The notes under the pieces are model-generated. The model worked only from the letters and a program-made list of their open reading frames with translations, was not told the DNA's origin and ran no database searches. The position numbers and the translations under genes were made by a program. Positions 37,782 through 46,669 of a stretch of DNA of 64,000 nt are shown piece by piece; the stretch's first letter is position 1; each line of letters begins with the position of its first letter. The stretch is from CAZKFN01 sp964552035. GTDB lineage: Bacteria > Bacteroidota > Bacteroidia > Flavobacteriales_E > Vicingaceae. The stretch covers positions 128,055 to 192,054 of the forward strand of contig CAZKFN010000001.1 in assembly GCA_964552035.1 (NCBI GenBank). Reading direction: 5' to 3'.

Positions 37782-40700
37782 ATAGAAACAAAAAGAACAG
37801 ACATCCATACGATTCTCGTGATAGGTTCCGGACCGATTATCATTGGGCAAGCGGCAGAGTTTGATTATTCGGGAACACAAGCGTGTCTTTCGTTGAAGGA
37901 AGAAGGCTATAAGGTAATTTTGATTAATTCCAATCCTGCGACGATTATGACGGATGTAGAAATTGCTGACAAGGTGTATATTGAACCGATTTCATTGGAG
38001 TTTGTATCAAAGATCATCCGAAAAGAACGCCCGGATGCGTTGTTGCCCACCTTGGGAGGACAAATTGGATTGAATATGGCGGTAAACTTAGAAGAATCAG
38101 GAATTTTGGAGGAATGTAACGTGGAAGTACTGGGTACCAAACTTACGGCCATAAAACAAGCCGAAGACCGCGATTTGTTTCGTCAACTGATGAAAGAACT
38201 CAACGAGCCTGTTCCCGAATCGTATATCGCCCACACGGTAGAAGAAGCGATGGACTTTGGCGAAATTATCGGTTACCCGATTATCGTGCGACCTGCTTTC
38301 ACGATGGGAGGAACAGGAGGAGGAATTGCCGACAATCCACAAGAATTGCGTGATATCACGGAACTGGGTTTAAAATATAGTCCGGTTTCTCAATGTTTGA
38401 TTGAGAAATCAATCGCCGGATACAAGGAAATCGAATACGAAGTGATGCGGGACGCCAACGACAATGCAATTGTGGTGTGCAATATGGAAAATATCGATCC
38501 TGTGGGGGTGCATACCGGGGATTCCATTGTGGTAGCACCCTCGCAAACCCTTTCGGACAGAGAATATCAATTGTTGCGAAACGCCTCCTTGAAAATCGTT
38601 CGTGCCTTGGGCATCGAAGGCGGTTGCAATGTGCAATTGGCATTGGATCCGTATTCGTTCAAGTACTATATTATCGAAGTAAATCCTCGTGTTTCTCGTT
38701 CATCTGCCTTGGCCAGTAAGGCCACCGGGTATCCAATTGCTAAAATTGCCGCTAAAATTGCCGTGGGATTTACCTTGGATAAGATTATGAATCCCGTGAC
38801 ACAGAAAACATACGCTTGTTTTGAACCCGCGTTGGACTATGTCATTGTAAAATTTCCGCGTTTTCCTTTTGATAAATTTGAAACGGCTGACCGAAGACTA
38901 TACACCCAAATGAAAGCCACGGGAGAGACCATGGCGATTGGGAGAAATTTTGAAGAATCTTTCCAAAAGGCAATTTGTTCCTTGGAAACCGGGCATGATC
39001 ATATTGGGTTGAAAGATAAACAGTTAAAAAATTTATCGGAAGAAGCTATCGAACATCGAATTCGAGTGTGTGACGACGAACGAATCTTTGTTATTGGAGA
39101 AGCCTTGCGACGAGGACATTCGTGGGAACAAATTGTGGAATGGAGTAAAATAGATAAGTTTTTTATCTGGAAAATCAAAAAGTTGATTGATTTTAAAAAA
39201 ACGATTCAAGCCGCACCAAAAGATTTGGAAGTCCTTAGGCAGGCAAAACGTTTCGGATTCTCCGATTCTTTCATTGCTACGCTGTGGAAAACTACCGAAA
39301 ATGCCGTCTCTCAACTGAGGAAAACAAATGGAATTGTTCCTGTCTATAAAATGGTGGATACGTGCGCTTCCGAATTTGAGTCGCATACGCCGTATTTATA
39401 TGGCACGTATGAAGAGGAAAATGAAAGCATTGTCTCGGAGAAGGAAAAAATAGTGGTGTTAGGTTCCGGACCTATACGCATCGGGCAAGGGGTGGAATTT
39501 GATTATGCAACGGTTCATTCCATTTGGGCGATTCAGGAAATGGGCTACGAAGCCATTATCGTCAACAACAATCCCGAAACCGTTTCCACCGATTTCTCAA
39601 TTTCAGACAAACTCTATTTTGAACCGCTTACCGAAGAATATGTAATGAACATCATCGATTTGGAGAAACCCAAGGGAGTTCTGGTTCAATTTGGTGGACA
39701 AACGGCGATTAATTTGGCTGCAAAATTGGAAGCCAACGGAGTGCCGATTTTAGGAACTTCTTTTGCCGATTTAGATAGAACGGAAAATCGAGAGAAATTT
39801 GAAGAAGGCTTGCAGGCAGCAGAGATTCTACGCCCCAAGGGTAAAACAGCTTTTTCAAAAGAAAGAGCGATTGCGATTGCCAATGAAATTGGATATCCGG
39901 TGTTGGTAAGACCCAGTTACGTGTTAGGAGGTCGGGCGATGGAGATTGTTTCTAACGAAAGCGAATTGAGTCACTACATGGAAAACGCCGTGGAAGCCAG
40001 CCCAGATCAACCGATTTTGATTGACCGTTATTTATTAGGAAAAGAAGTGGAAGTAGATGCAATTTGTGACGGAGAAACGGTACTTATTCCGGGGATTATG
40101 GAACACATCGAGAGAGCAGGCGTTCATTCAGGAGATTCAATCGCCGTCTATCCTCCGCAAAACATCACTAAAGAAGAAGTGGATACACTCGTGGAATACA
40201 CCGAAAAACTGGCCAAAACATTCCGTATCGTTGGTTTGATGAATATCCAATTTGTATTATTTCAAGGGAAAGTATATGTGATAGAAGTGAATCCGCGTTC
40301 TTCTCGAACCGTTCCGTTCTTATCCAAAATTACAAATGTACCGATGGCAAAATTGGCTACCAAAGCGATTTTAGGTGCAAAACTGAAAGACCTGGGATAT
40401 TCTTCGGGGTTGGTAACAGAAAAACAAGGTGTTTTTGTGAAAGTACCTGTGTTTTCTTTCTCGAAATTATCGAAAGTTGATATTTCACTCGGTCCGGAAA
40501 TGAAATCTACAGGTGAAGTGATGGGGAAAGACACCACCTTGGAAAAAGCGTTATATAAGGGATTGATTGGAGCAGGAAATAAAGTGCCGATGGATGGTTC
40601 CATTTTATTTACTGTTGCCGATAAGCACAAAGAAGAAGCATCTCTTCTGGCTACACGTTTTCATAAAATTGGTTTTCAAATATGGGCAACGAAAGGTACA

Positions 40701-40973
40701 GCCGATTATTTCCAAAGAAAGGAAATTCCGTGTAAAATCGGGTATAAAATAGGAGAGAAAGAACGGAATCTTATCGATCTTATCCATACAGGAAAAGTAC
40801 AATACGTAGTCAACACCATCACCGTGGGGAAAACTGTGGAACGAGACGGTTTTCAAATACGGAGAGCCTCTGTAGAAAATGGCGTGCCGTGCTTAACGTC
40901 AATGGACACAGTAGAAGCCTTGCTAAGAGTCATTGAGAGTATGACCTTTAAAATGGAACCGATGGGGAGGTAG
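37782..40973 (+). CDS. carB: Carbamoyl-phosphate synthase large subunit, with no standard start codon where expected
   Basis: Makes carbamoyl phosphate from bicarbonate, ammonia and two ATP. Two homologous ATP-grasp halves are visible, each opening with the carboxyphosphate/carbamate signature GSGPI.IGQ (VIGSGPIIIGQAAEFDYSGTQA; VLGSGPIRIGQGVEFDYA). A C-terminal allosteric MGS-like domain follows (GFQIWATKGTADYF). The expected N-terminus ETKRTDIHTILVIGSG is present in frame from 37782, but its first codon is ATA, not ATG. The first standard start is GTG at 37818, which would delete the first beta strand. Annotated from 37782 (1063 residues), the normal length. Confidence 0.93.
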   Translation: METKRTDIHTILVIGSGPIIIGQAAEFDYSGTQACLSLKEEGYKVILINSNPATIMTDVEIADKVYIEPISLEFVSKIIRKERPDALLPTLGGQIGLNMAVNLEESGILEECNVEVLGTKLTAIKQAEDRDLFRQLMKELNEPVPESYIAHTVEEAMDFGEIIGYPIIVRPAFTMGGTGGGIADNPQELRDITELGLKYSPVSQCLIEKSIAGYKEIEYEVMRDANDNAIVVCNMENIDPVGVHTGDSIVVAPSQTLSDREYQLLRNASLKIVRALGIEGGCNVQLALDPYSFKYYIIEVNPRVSRSSALASKATGYPIAKIAAKIAVGFTLDKIMNPVTQKTYACFEPALDYVIVKFPRFPFDKFETADRRLYTQMKATGETMAIGRNFEESFQKAICSLETGHDHIGLKDKQLKNLSEEAIEHRIRVCDDERIFVIGEALRRGHSWEQIVEWSKIDKFFIWKIKKLIDFKKTIQAAPKDLEVLRQAKRFGFSDSFIATLWKTTENAVSQLRKTNGIVPVYKMVDTCASEFESHTPYLYGTYEEENESIVSEKEKIVVLGSGPIRIGQGVEFDYATVHSIWAIQEMGYEAIIVNNNPETVSTDFSISDKLYFEPLTEEYVMNIIDLEKPKGVLVQFGGQTAINLAAKLEANGVPILGTSFADLDRTENREKFEEGLQAAEILRPKGKTAFSKERAIAIANEIGYPVLVRPSYVLGGRAMEIVSNESELSHYMENAVEASPDQPILIDRYLLGKEVEVDAICDGETVLIPGIMEHIERAGVHSGDSIAVYPPQNITKEEVDTLVEYTEKLAKTFRIVGLMNIQFVLFQGKVYVIEVNPRSSRTVPFLSKITNVPMAKLATKAILGAKLKDLGYSSGLVTEKQGVFVKVPVFSFSKLSKVDISLGPEMKSTGEVMGKDTTLEKALYKGLIGAGNKVPMDGSILFTVADKHKEEASLLATRFHKIGFQIWATKGTADYFQRKEIPCKIGYKIGEKERNLIDLIHTGKVQYVVNTITVGKTVERDGFQIRRASVENGVPCLTSMDTVEALLRVIESMTFKMEPMGR

Positions 40974-41014
40974 GAAGATTGGGTGTATTAAATTCTTTTG
41001 CGAAATAATAATCC

Positions 41015-42631
41015 CTAAGGAATTTCCTTAATTTCTAAAATGGCTTTCACAAATCCGGTAAATAGGGGGTGCGGATTTTCAACGGTACTTTTCAATTCGG
41101 GGTGGTATTGAACACCGACAAACCATGGGTGATTTTTGATTTCTACAACTTCTACCAACCCTGTTTCAGGATTGATTCCTGTAACATTCATCCCATTCTT
41201 TTTAAAATCGGAAAGATAAGTGCTGTTAAATTCATACCTATGGCGATGTCGTTCCTGAATGGTTTTTTGTTTATAAATTTCATGAATTGTAGATCCTGGC
41301 AACAAATCACAATTAAATTGACCTAATCGCATGGTGCCTCCTTTACCAAGCATTTCTTTCTGTTCTTCCATGACAGAAATTACCGGATGTGACGTTCCCA
41401 GCGACATCTCTGTGGAATTTGCATCTTCCCATCCGATAACATGACGGGCAAATTCTATTACGGCACACTGCATACCTAAGCATATTCCGAAAAATGGAAG
41501 GTTATTTTCTCGAGCGTATTTAATGGCTGTGATTTTGCCATTTATCCTTCTGGAACCAAATCCGGGCGCAACAATAATTCCATCTAATGGGCTTAATACC
41601 TCTTGAACATTTTGCTCGAATATTTCTTCAGAATGAATCCAACGAACAGATACCCTACATAAATTAGCTGTTCCTCCGTGAATTAAAGCCTCGGTTATCG
41701 ATTTGTATGCATCGTGTAATTCTACGTATTTGCCTATTAATCCGATGGTTATTTCAGAAGTTGGGTGATAGTAATTTTTTAAAAATTCAGTCCATTTTGT
41801 TAAATTTAATGGGGATGTTCTTGACAAATGGAATTTTTCTAATACTATTTTATCCAATCCTTCTTCATGTAATCGGATGGGAACTTCATAAATGGTTGAA
41901 GCATCCATTGCTTCTATAACCGCATTTGGGGCGATATTACAAAATTGAGCAATTTTATGTAGCAATGAAAAATCCAAATTATGTTCGGTTCTGCAACATA
42001 AAATATCTGGCTGAACTCCCAATTGTAACATCTGTTTAACGGCATGTTGGGTAGGTTTTGTTTTTAATTCTCCTGCAGCCGATAAATAAGGAATAAGCGT
42101 TAAGTGAATAACCAAACAATCCTTAGGATATTCCCATTTCATTTGACGGATGGCTTCAATATATGGAAGGGATTCAATGTCGCCGACCGTACCGCCAATT
42201 TCAGTGATCACGATATCATATTTGTTGTCCTTAGCCAAATACTGAATTCGCTCTTTTATTTCATCCGTAATATGGGGAATTACTTGAACGGTCTTCCCTA
42301 AATACTTGCCTTGCCTTTCTTTTTTAATAACAGCAGAATAAATTTTACCCGTAGTAACGATATTTAATTTAGAAGTTGAAATATTTAAAAAACGTTCGTA
42401 ATGACCTATATCCAAATCCGTAACAGTTCCATCGTCAGTAACAAAACATTCGCCATGTTCATAAGGGTTTAAAGTGTCCGGGTCAATATTTATATAAGGA
42501 TCCATTTTTTGAATCGTTATAGAATAACCTCTCGCTTGAAGAAGTTTTCCTAAGGATGCCGATAGAATTCCTTTGCCTAAAGAAGAGGAAACTCCTCCCG
42601 TTACAAAGATGTATTTTGTTAAATTGGACAT
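41015..42631 (-). CDS. pyrG: CTP synthase
   Basis: Amidates UTP to CTP with glutamine. The 538-residue product has the synthetase P-loop KYIFVTGGVSSSLGKGI at the N-terminus. The C-terminal class I amidotransferase domain has the nucleophile in GICLGMQCAVIEFAR and the triad end VQYHPEL. It is the last gene of the minus-strand run purF-guaA-pyrG, 34 bp after guaA, and converges on carB. Confidence 0.97.
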   Translation of the reverse strand: MSNLTKYIFVTGGVSSSLGKGILSASLGKLLQARGYSITIQKMDPYINIDPDTLNPYEHGECFVTDDGTVTDLDIGHYERFLNISTSKLNIVTTGKIYSAVIKKERQGKYLGKTVQVIPHITDEIKERIQYLAKDNKYDIVITEIGGTVGDIESLPYIEAIRQMKWEYPKDCLVIHLTLIPYLSAAGELKTKPTQHAVKQMLQLGVQPDILCCRTEHNLDFSLLHKIAQFCNIAPNAVIEAMDASTIYEVPIRLHEEGLDKIVLEKFHLSRTSPLNLTKWTEFLKNYYHPTSEITIGLIGKYVELHDAYKSITEALIHGGTANLCRVSVRWIHSEEIFEQNVQEVLSPLDGIIVAPGFGSRRINGKITAIKYARENNLPFFGICLGMQCAVIEFARHVIGWEDANSTEMSLGTSHPVISVMEEQKEMLGKGGTMRLGQFNCDLLPGSTIHEIYKQKTIQERHRHRYEFNSTYLSDFKKNGMNVTGINPETGLVEVVEIKNHPWFVGVQYHPELKSTVENPHPLFTGFVKAILEIKEIP

Positions 42632-42665
42632 GATAAATTATTAAGTATATTTTCTCTATAGTTTT

Positions 42666-44210
42666 TTATTCCCATTCAATAGTTGCAGGAGGCTTAGAAC
42701 TGATGTCATACACCACTCGATTAATACCCTTAACCTCGTTTATAATTCTATTCGATACCAATTCTAAGAATTCGTAGGGGAGTTTAGACCAAGTTGCAGT
42801 CATAAAATCTAGGGTATTCACAGCGCGAATAACCGCGGTGTATTCGTAGGTTCGTTCATCGCCCATCACCCCTACCGATTTTACCGGTAATAAACCCACA
42901 AAAGCCTGAGACGTTTGTTCGTATAAATGGTTTCGATATAATTCAGCTATGAAAATAGCATCTGCTTCTTGTAGAATCCTGACTTTTTCAGGGGTAACTT
43001 CGCCTACTACCCGTATTCCTAATCCCGGGCCGGGAAAAGGATGACGATTTACAAGTTCGGGCGGTATCCCAAGTTCTATCCCTACTTTTCGCACTTCATC
43101 CTTAAATAATCCGGCAAGTGGTTCCAATAACTTGAACTTTAAATCATACGGTAATCCTCCCACATTGTGGTGTGATTTTATAGTAGAAGAAGCACCTCCC
43201 ATGTTACTGGATTCGATAATATCTGGATAGATTGTCCCTTGTGCTAAAAAGCCAGCATTGTTAAATTCTCTAGCTTCTTCATAGAATATCGTAATGAAGT
43301 CTTGACCGATAGATTTGCGTTTCGCTTCCGGTTCATCTATTCCCTTTAAATGTGTTAGAAAGCGATCGGATGCATCAACCATTTTTATATTCATGTTGAA
43401 GTGTTCCCCGTAATGCTCCATCACTTTCTTTCCTTCATCTTTACGCAATAGTCCGGTATCTACAAAAATACAAGTTAATTGATTTCCGATTGCTTTATGA
43501 ATTAAGACCGCAGCAACGGAAGAATCTACTCCTCCAGAAAGTCCTAATATGACGTGCTCTTTTCCTACAATTTTCTGAATGTTTTTAATTTCCGTGGAGA
43601 TAAAATCGTCTAAGATCCAGTTTTTCTTAGCCTTACAGATTTTAAAAATAAAATTTTGAAAAAGGGTTATTCCATGTTCGGTGTGTGTAACCTCCGGATG
43701 AAATTGTACCGCGTATATCTGACGACTTTCATCCGCCATTGATGCAATTTGAATTGTAGAACTTCCGGTTACCTTAAATCCGGGTGGAACGGCGGTAACT
43801 TCATCAAAATGACTCATCCAAACCGTTGAATGAGTGGGAATAGCATTAAATAATACGCCCTGTTGGAGAATGGATAACTCGGCTTTCCCATATTCTCCTT
43901 TTACTCCTTTTGTCACTTCTCCACCTAATAGGTGTGCAATTAATTGCATGCCATAACAGATTCCCAGGATAGGAATGCCCAATTCGAAGAGTTCCTTTTC
44001 TACTATGGCGGCTTTTTCTCCAAAAACGGATGAAGGGCCTCCTGACAGAATTAGTCCGATAGGATCGTGTTTTAAAAGCTCTTCGATTGGCAAATAATAA
44101 GGAAGAATCTCTGTGTAAACGCCTAATTCCCTAATTCTTCGTGCAATTAATTGATTGTATTGCGAACCAAAATCTAAAATAATAATGCCTTGTTTCAAAT
44201 TGTTGTCCAT
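42666..44210 (-). CDS. guaA: GMP synthase (glutamine-hydrolysing)
   Basis: Amidates XMP to GMP. The 514-residue product has an N-terminal class I amidotransferase (GICYGMQLIAHLLGG; AVQFHPEVTHTEHG), the ATP-pyrophosphatase P-loop LSGGVDSSVAAV, and the C-terminal dimerisation domain ending KPPATIEWE, as in all GuaA. It lies 73 bp after purF and 34 bp before pyrG on the same strand with no visible promoter between, so cotranscription is likely. Confidence 0.97.
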   Translation of the reverse strand: MDNNLKQGIIILDFGSQYNQLIARRIRELGVYTEILPYYLPIEELLKHDPIGLILSGGPSSVFGEKAAIVEKELFELGIPILGICYGMQLIAHLLGGEVTKGVKGEYGKAELSILQQGVLFNAIPTHSTVWMSHFDEVTAVPPGFKVTGSSTIQIASMADESRQIYAVQFHPEVTHTEHGITLFQNFIFKICKAKKNWILDDFISTEIKNIQKIVGKEHVILGLSGGVDSSVAAVLIHKAIGNQLTCIFVDTGLLRKDEGKKVMEHYGEHFNMNIKMVDASDRFLTHLKGIDEPEAKRKSIGQDFITIFYEEAREFNNAGFLAQGTIYPDIIESSNMGGASSTIKSHHNVGGLPYDLKFKLLEPLAGLFKDEVRKVGIELGIPPELVNRHPFPGPGLGIRVVGEVTPEKVRILQEADAIFIAELYRNHLYEQTSQAFVGLLPVKSVGVMGDERTYEYTAVIRAVNTLDFMTATWSKLPYEFLELVSNRIINEVKGINRVVYDISSKPPATIEWE

Positions 44211-44283
44211 TTATAAGGTAATTGTTGAATAAATATTTTTCTAACGGAATTTTAATCTTTTATTTCATGCCTATTTATTTTGC

Positions 44284-45735
44284 TTACACGGGATATTTCC
44301 CGGTAAAACATCCAAAACAATAGTTGGAACCGCCTATGATTTCTTTTAAATTCTCGATGCTTAAGAATTCAAGTGTATCTACGTTTAAATAATTTTTTAA
44401 CCTGTTTTTAGTCATATTAGCTGAAATTAGATCTTTTTTTGTTGGAGTGTCAATTCCTAAATGACAGGGGGCAATAATAGGAGGAGAAACACTGCAAAAA
44501 TGAACTTCAATCGCACCGGCTTCTCGCAATATGGCAACCAATCTTTTTGAGGTGGTTCCGCGAACAATAGAATCGTCAATGACAACTATTCGTTTCCCTT
44601 TTATAACCGAAGCGAGCGGATTAAATTTTAAATTTACCACTCGCTCCCTCATTTTTTGTGAAGGAACAATGAAACTTCTGCCAATGTACCTGTTTTTGAT
44701 AATCGCAGGATAAAAAGGAATTCCGGAGGCACGTGAATAACCAATGGCGGCAGGTACTCCCGAATCGGGGACGCCAATAACCATATCAGCATCAACAGGG
44801 TTTTGTTCCCATACTTTTTGACCCGATTTCTCTCTGATTTCATACACATGGAGGTTCTCAATTATAGAATCAGGTCTCGCAAAATAAATATACTCAAAAG
44901 AGCAAATACGCATTTTATTTGCCCTATTGAACATCTCGCTTTTTGTGCCGTTGGTGTTTTTGTTAATACACAAAATTTCTCCGGGTAAAATATCTCTAAC
45001 TAGTTGCGCACCAACAGCATCTAAAGCTACTGATTCAGAAGCTACAACAAAGGTCTCGCTATCAATGGCTCCAAGAATAAGAGGGCGAATGCCAAAGGAA
45101 TCTCTAAAAGAGAAAAAAGTATCTTGCGTTAAACCGACAACCGAATAGGCACCAGTTATTTTATTCATCGTTAGCTTGATGGCTTCAACTAGACCTTTAC
45201 TTAGGTTTTTTTGAATTAATCGTAAAATTACTTCAGAATCAGAGGTGGCTCTGAACACAATACCTTCGTCTTCCAGCTCTTTCCTCAATTCATTAGCGTT
45301 GGTAAGATTGCCATTGTGTGCAATCGATAGAATGATTTGGTCGTATTCATTTTTAGAAAAAAAAGGCTGAAAATTGTATTTTTTTTTGTCACCCGCGGTG
45401 GTGTATCTCGTGTGCCCTATTGAAGCATTCCCCATGTAGTCTTCTGGATTAGAAATAGTCTTAAAAACATCCAAAACCAAACCTTCGTCTTTAAAGTTTT
45501 TAATAGATTCATCCTTTAGGACTGAAATTCCACACGCTTCTTGCCCTCGATGTTGTAGGGCGAACAATCCAAATTGAGAAAGAGAGAAAGTGTCTATGTT
45601 GCGAGGTGAATAAATACCGAAAATACCACATTCCTCATGGATTGCATCAAAAGGAGTCTCTGATTTTAGACAATTCCTATGATAAGTTGTTGACGAGAAT
45701 CCAGCCAAATAATTTTCTTTGAGGGCGTTTTTCAT
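44284..45735 (-). CDS. purF: Amidophosphoribosyltransferase (glutamine PRPP)
   Basis: Catalyses the first committed step of purine synthesis: PRPP plus glutamine to phosphoribosylamine. The nucleophile Cys of the class II amidotransferase is Cys36 (AIHEECGIFGIYS), so a 35-residue propeptide-like extension must be removed if the enzyme is processed like other Ntn amidotransferases. The phosphoribosyltransferase PRPP-binding loop is VVIDDSIVRGTTSKR. Total length is 483 residues. No in-frame ATG lies between residue 1 and Cys36. It is the start of the guaA-pyrG run, preceded by a small gene 10 bp upstream. Confidence 0.95.
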   Translation of the reverse strand: MKNALKENYLAGFSSTTYHRNCLKSETPFDAIHEECGIFGIYSPRNIDTFSLSQFGLFALQHRGQEACGISVLKDESIKNFKDEGLVLDVFKTISNPEDYMGNASIGHTRYTTAGDKKKYNFQPFFSKNEYDQIILSIAHNGNLTNANELRKELEDEGIVFRATSDSEVILRLIQKNLSKGLVEAIKLTMNKITGAYSVVGLTQDTFFSFRDSFGIRPLILGAIDSETFVVASESVALDAVGAQLVRDILPGEILCINKNTNGTKSEMFNRANKMRICSFEYIYFARPDSIIENLHVYEIREKSGQKVWEQNPVDADMVIGVPDSGVPAAIGYSRASGIPFYPAIIKNRYIGRSFIVPSQKMRERVVNLKFNPLASVIKGKRIVVIDDSIVRGTTSKRLVAILREAGAIEVHFCSVSPPIIAPCHLGIDTPTKKDLISANMTKNRLKNYLNVDTLEFLSIENLKEIIGGSNYCFGCFTGKYPV

Positions 45736-45745
45736 GAGAATGAGA

Positions 45746-45943
45746 TTAATTTAATGTTTTTAACAAGCGTTTATAGATTCCGGCGTAGGTTTCAATAACT
45801 TCTCTGATACTTATTTTGAATCGATTTTTGTCCAATTCTTTTAAGATGTCCTTACTCCAAAAGCGGCATGCATCCAGAGTAATTTCATCTACCAAAACTA
45901 TTTTATCTTCTATTGTTTTTTCTAATTCAATTTTAAAAGCCAT
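45746..45943 (-). CDS. Small protein of unknown function upstream of purF
   Basis: 65 residues from the ATG at 45943 (76 from 45976). The charged, helix-prone sequence starts MAFKIELEKTIEDKIVLVDE and ends IETYAGIYKRLLKTLN. It stops 10 bp before the purF ATG, suggesting translational linkage. It does not resemble PurS or any family I know. The shorter start is preferred because the first 11 residues of the long form are not conserved-looking. Confidence 0.45.
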   Translation of the reverse strand: MAFKIELEKTIEDKIVLVDEITLDACRFWSKDILKELDKNRFKISIREVIETYAGIYKRLLKTLN

Positions 45944-45976
45944 TCGGCAAAGTTTAATTTTATAAAATAGCTCCAT

Positions 45977-46669
45977 TCACTAGGGAATAGACCTTTGTTG
46001 CTAAATGTGAGTTTTCATTTAATTCTTTTTCTGTGGACAGTTCTATAAACACCTAAACAATTTACTATGCTCTCATCCGAATAATTGCGAACAACGCCTT
46101 CTATTGGGTAATTAGTTGCCTTTTTATTATGTAATTGAGATTTACCTTGTTTTTGGGTATTGAAAGCTGTCAAATTCTTTTTGAAACCTACAACTACCTT
46201 ATTAGGAATGTCGTTTATAAACATTTTATATAGCTTTCTCTTTATAAATCATTAATCTTTTTTCCATTGTTATTTTATTGTTTTGCGTTTTTTGTTTTGG
46301 CAAACAACACGACAATAAAGCTCAAAAGAGGAAACGTAAAACATTCCTGTTTTAGATTTTTGTGTGCGTTATAAGATATGTGGAATTGGTTCGAAAGATT
46401 GTTCAATATTCTTGGGGAAGAATAGTTCATCGGACAATCATTTTTATGTGATACAAACCTTGCATGTTGCAAATATAATTCAGTTTGAGAAAATGGAAAT
46501 AAAAAGGGTGATTTTTTTAGTAATTTGACTAACAAAAAATAGAGCTTTGTAGTAGTGAATTTGATTTGTTGTTACTCCAAAAAAAATTGATGTTTTTGTT
46601 TAAAAAAACACATATATTTTGATTTAACCCCCAAAAAAATCACTTATTTTTGTCTAAACTTAAAAGAAG
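45977..46669. other. Region between the purF run and glnN
   Basis: About 690 bp. A 69-codon minus-strand frame at 46015-46224 (MFINDIPNKVVVGFKKN...) has near-normal protein composition but no recognised family and no clear ribosome-binding context; it may be a decayed fragment. Other frames here are short and compositionally odd. The only well-supported element is the glnN promoter at its right end. Confidence 0.4.
46618..46652 (+). promoter_or_regulatory. Promoter of glnN
   Basis: TTTG at 46618-46621, 23 bp, then TATTTTTG at 46645-46652 fit the Bacteroidota TTTG / TAnnTTTG pattern. The predicted start site is about 10 bp before the ATG, leaving almost no leader. Confidence 0.6.
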
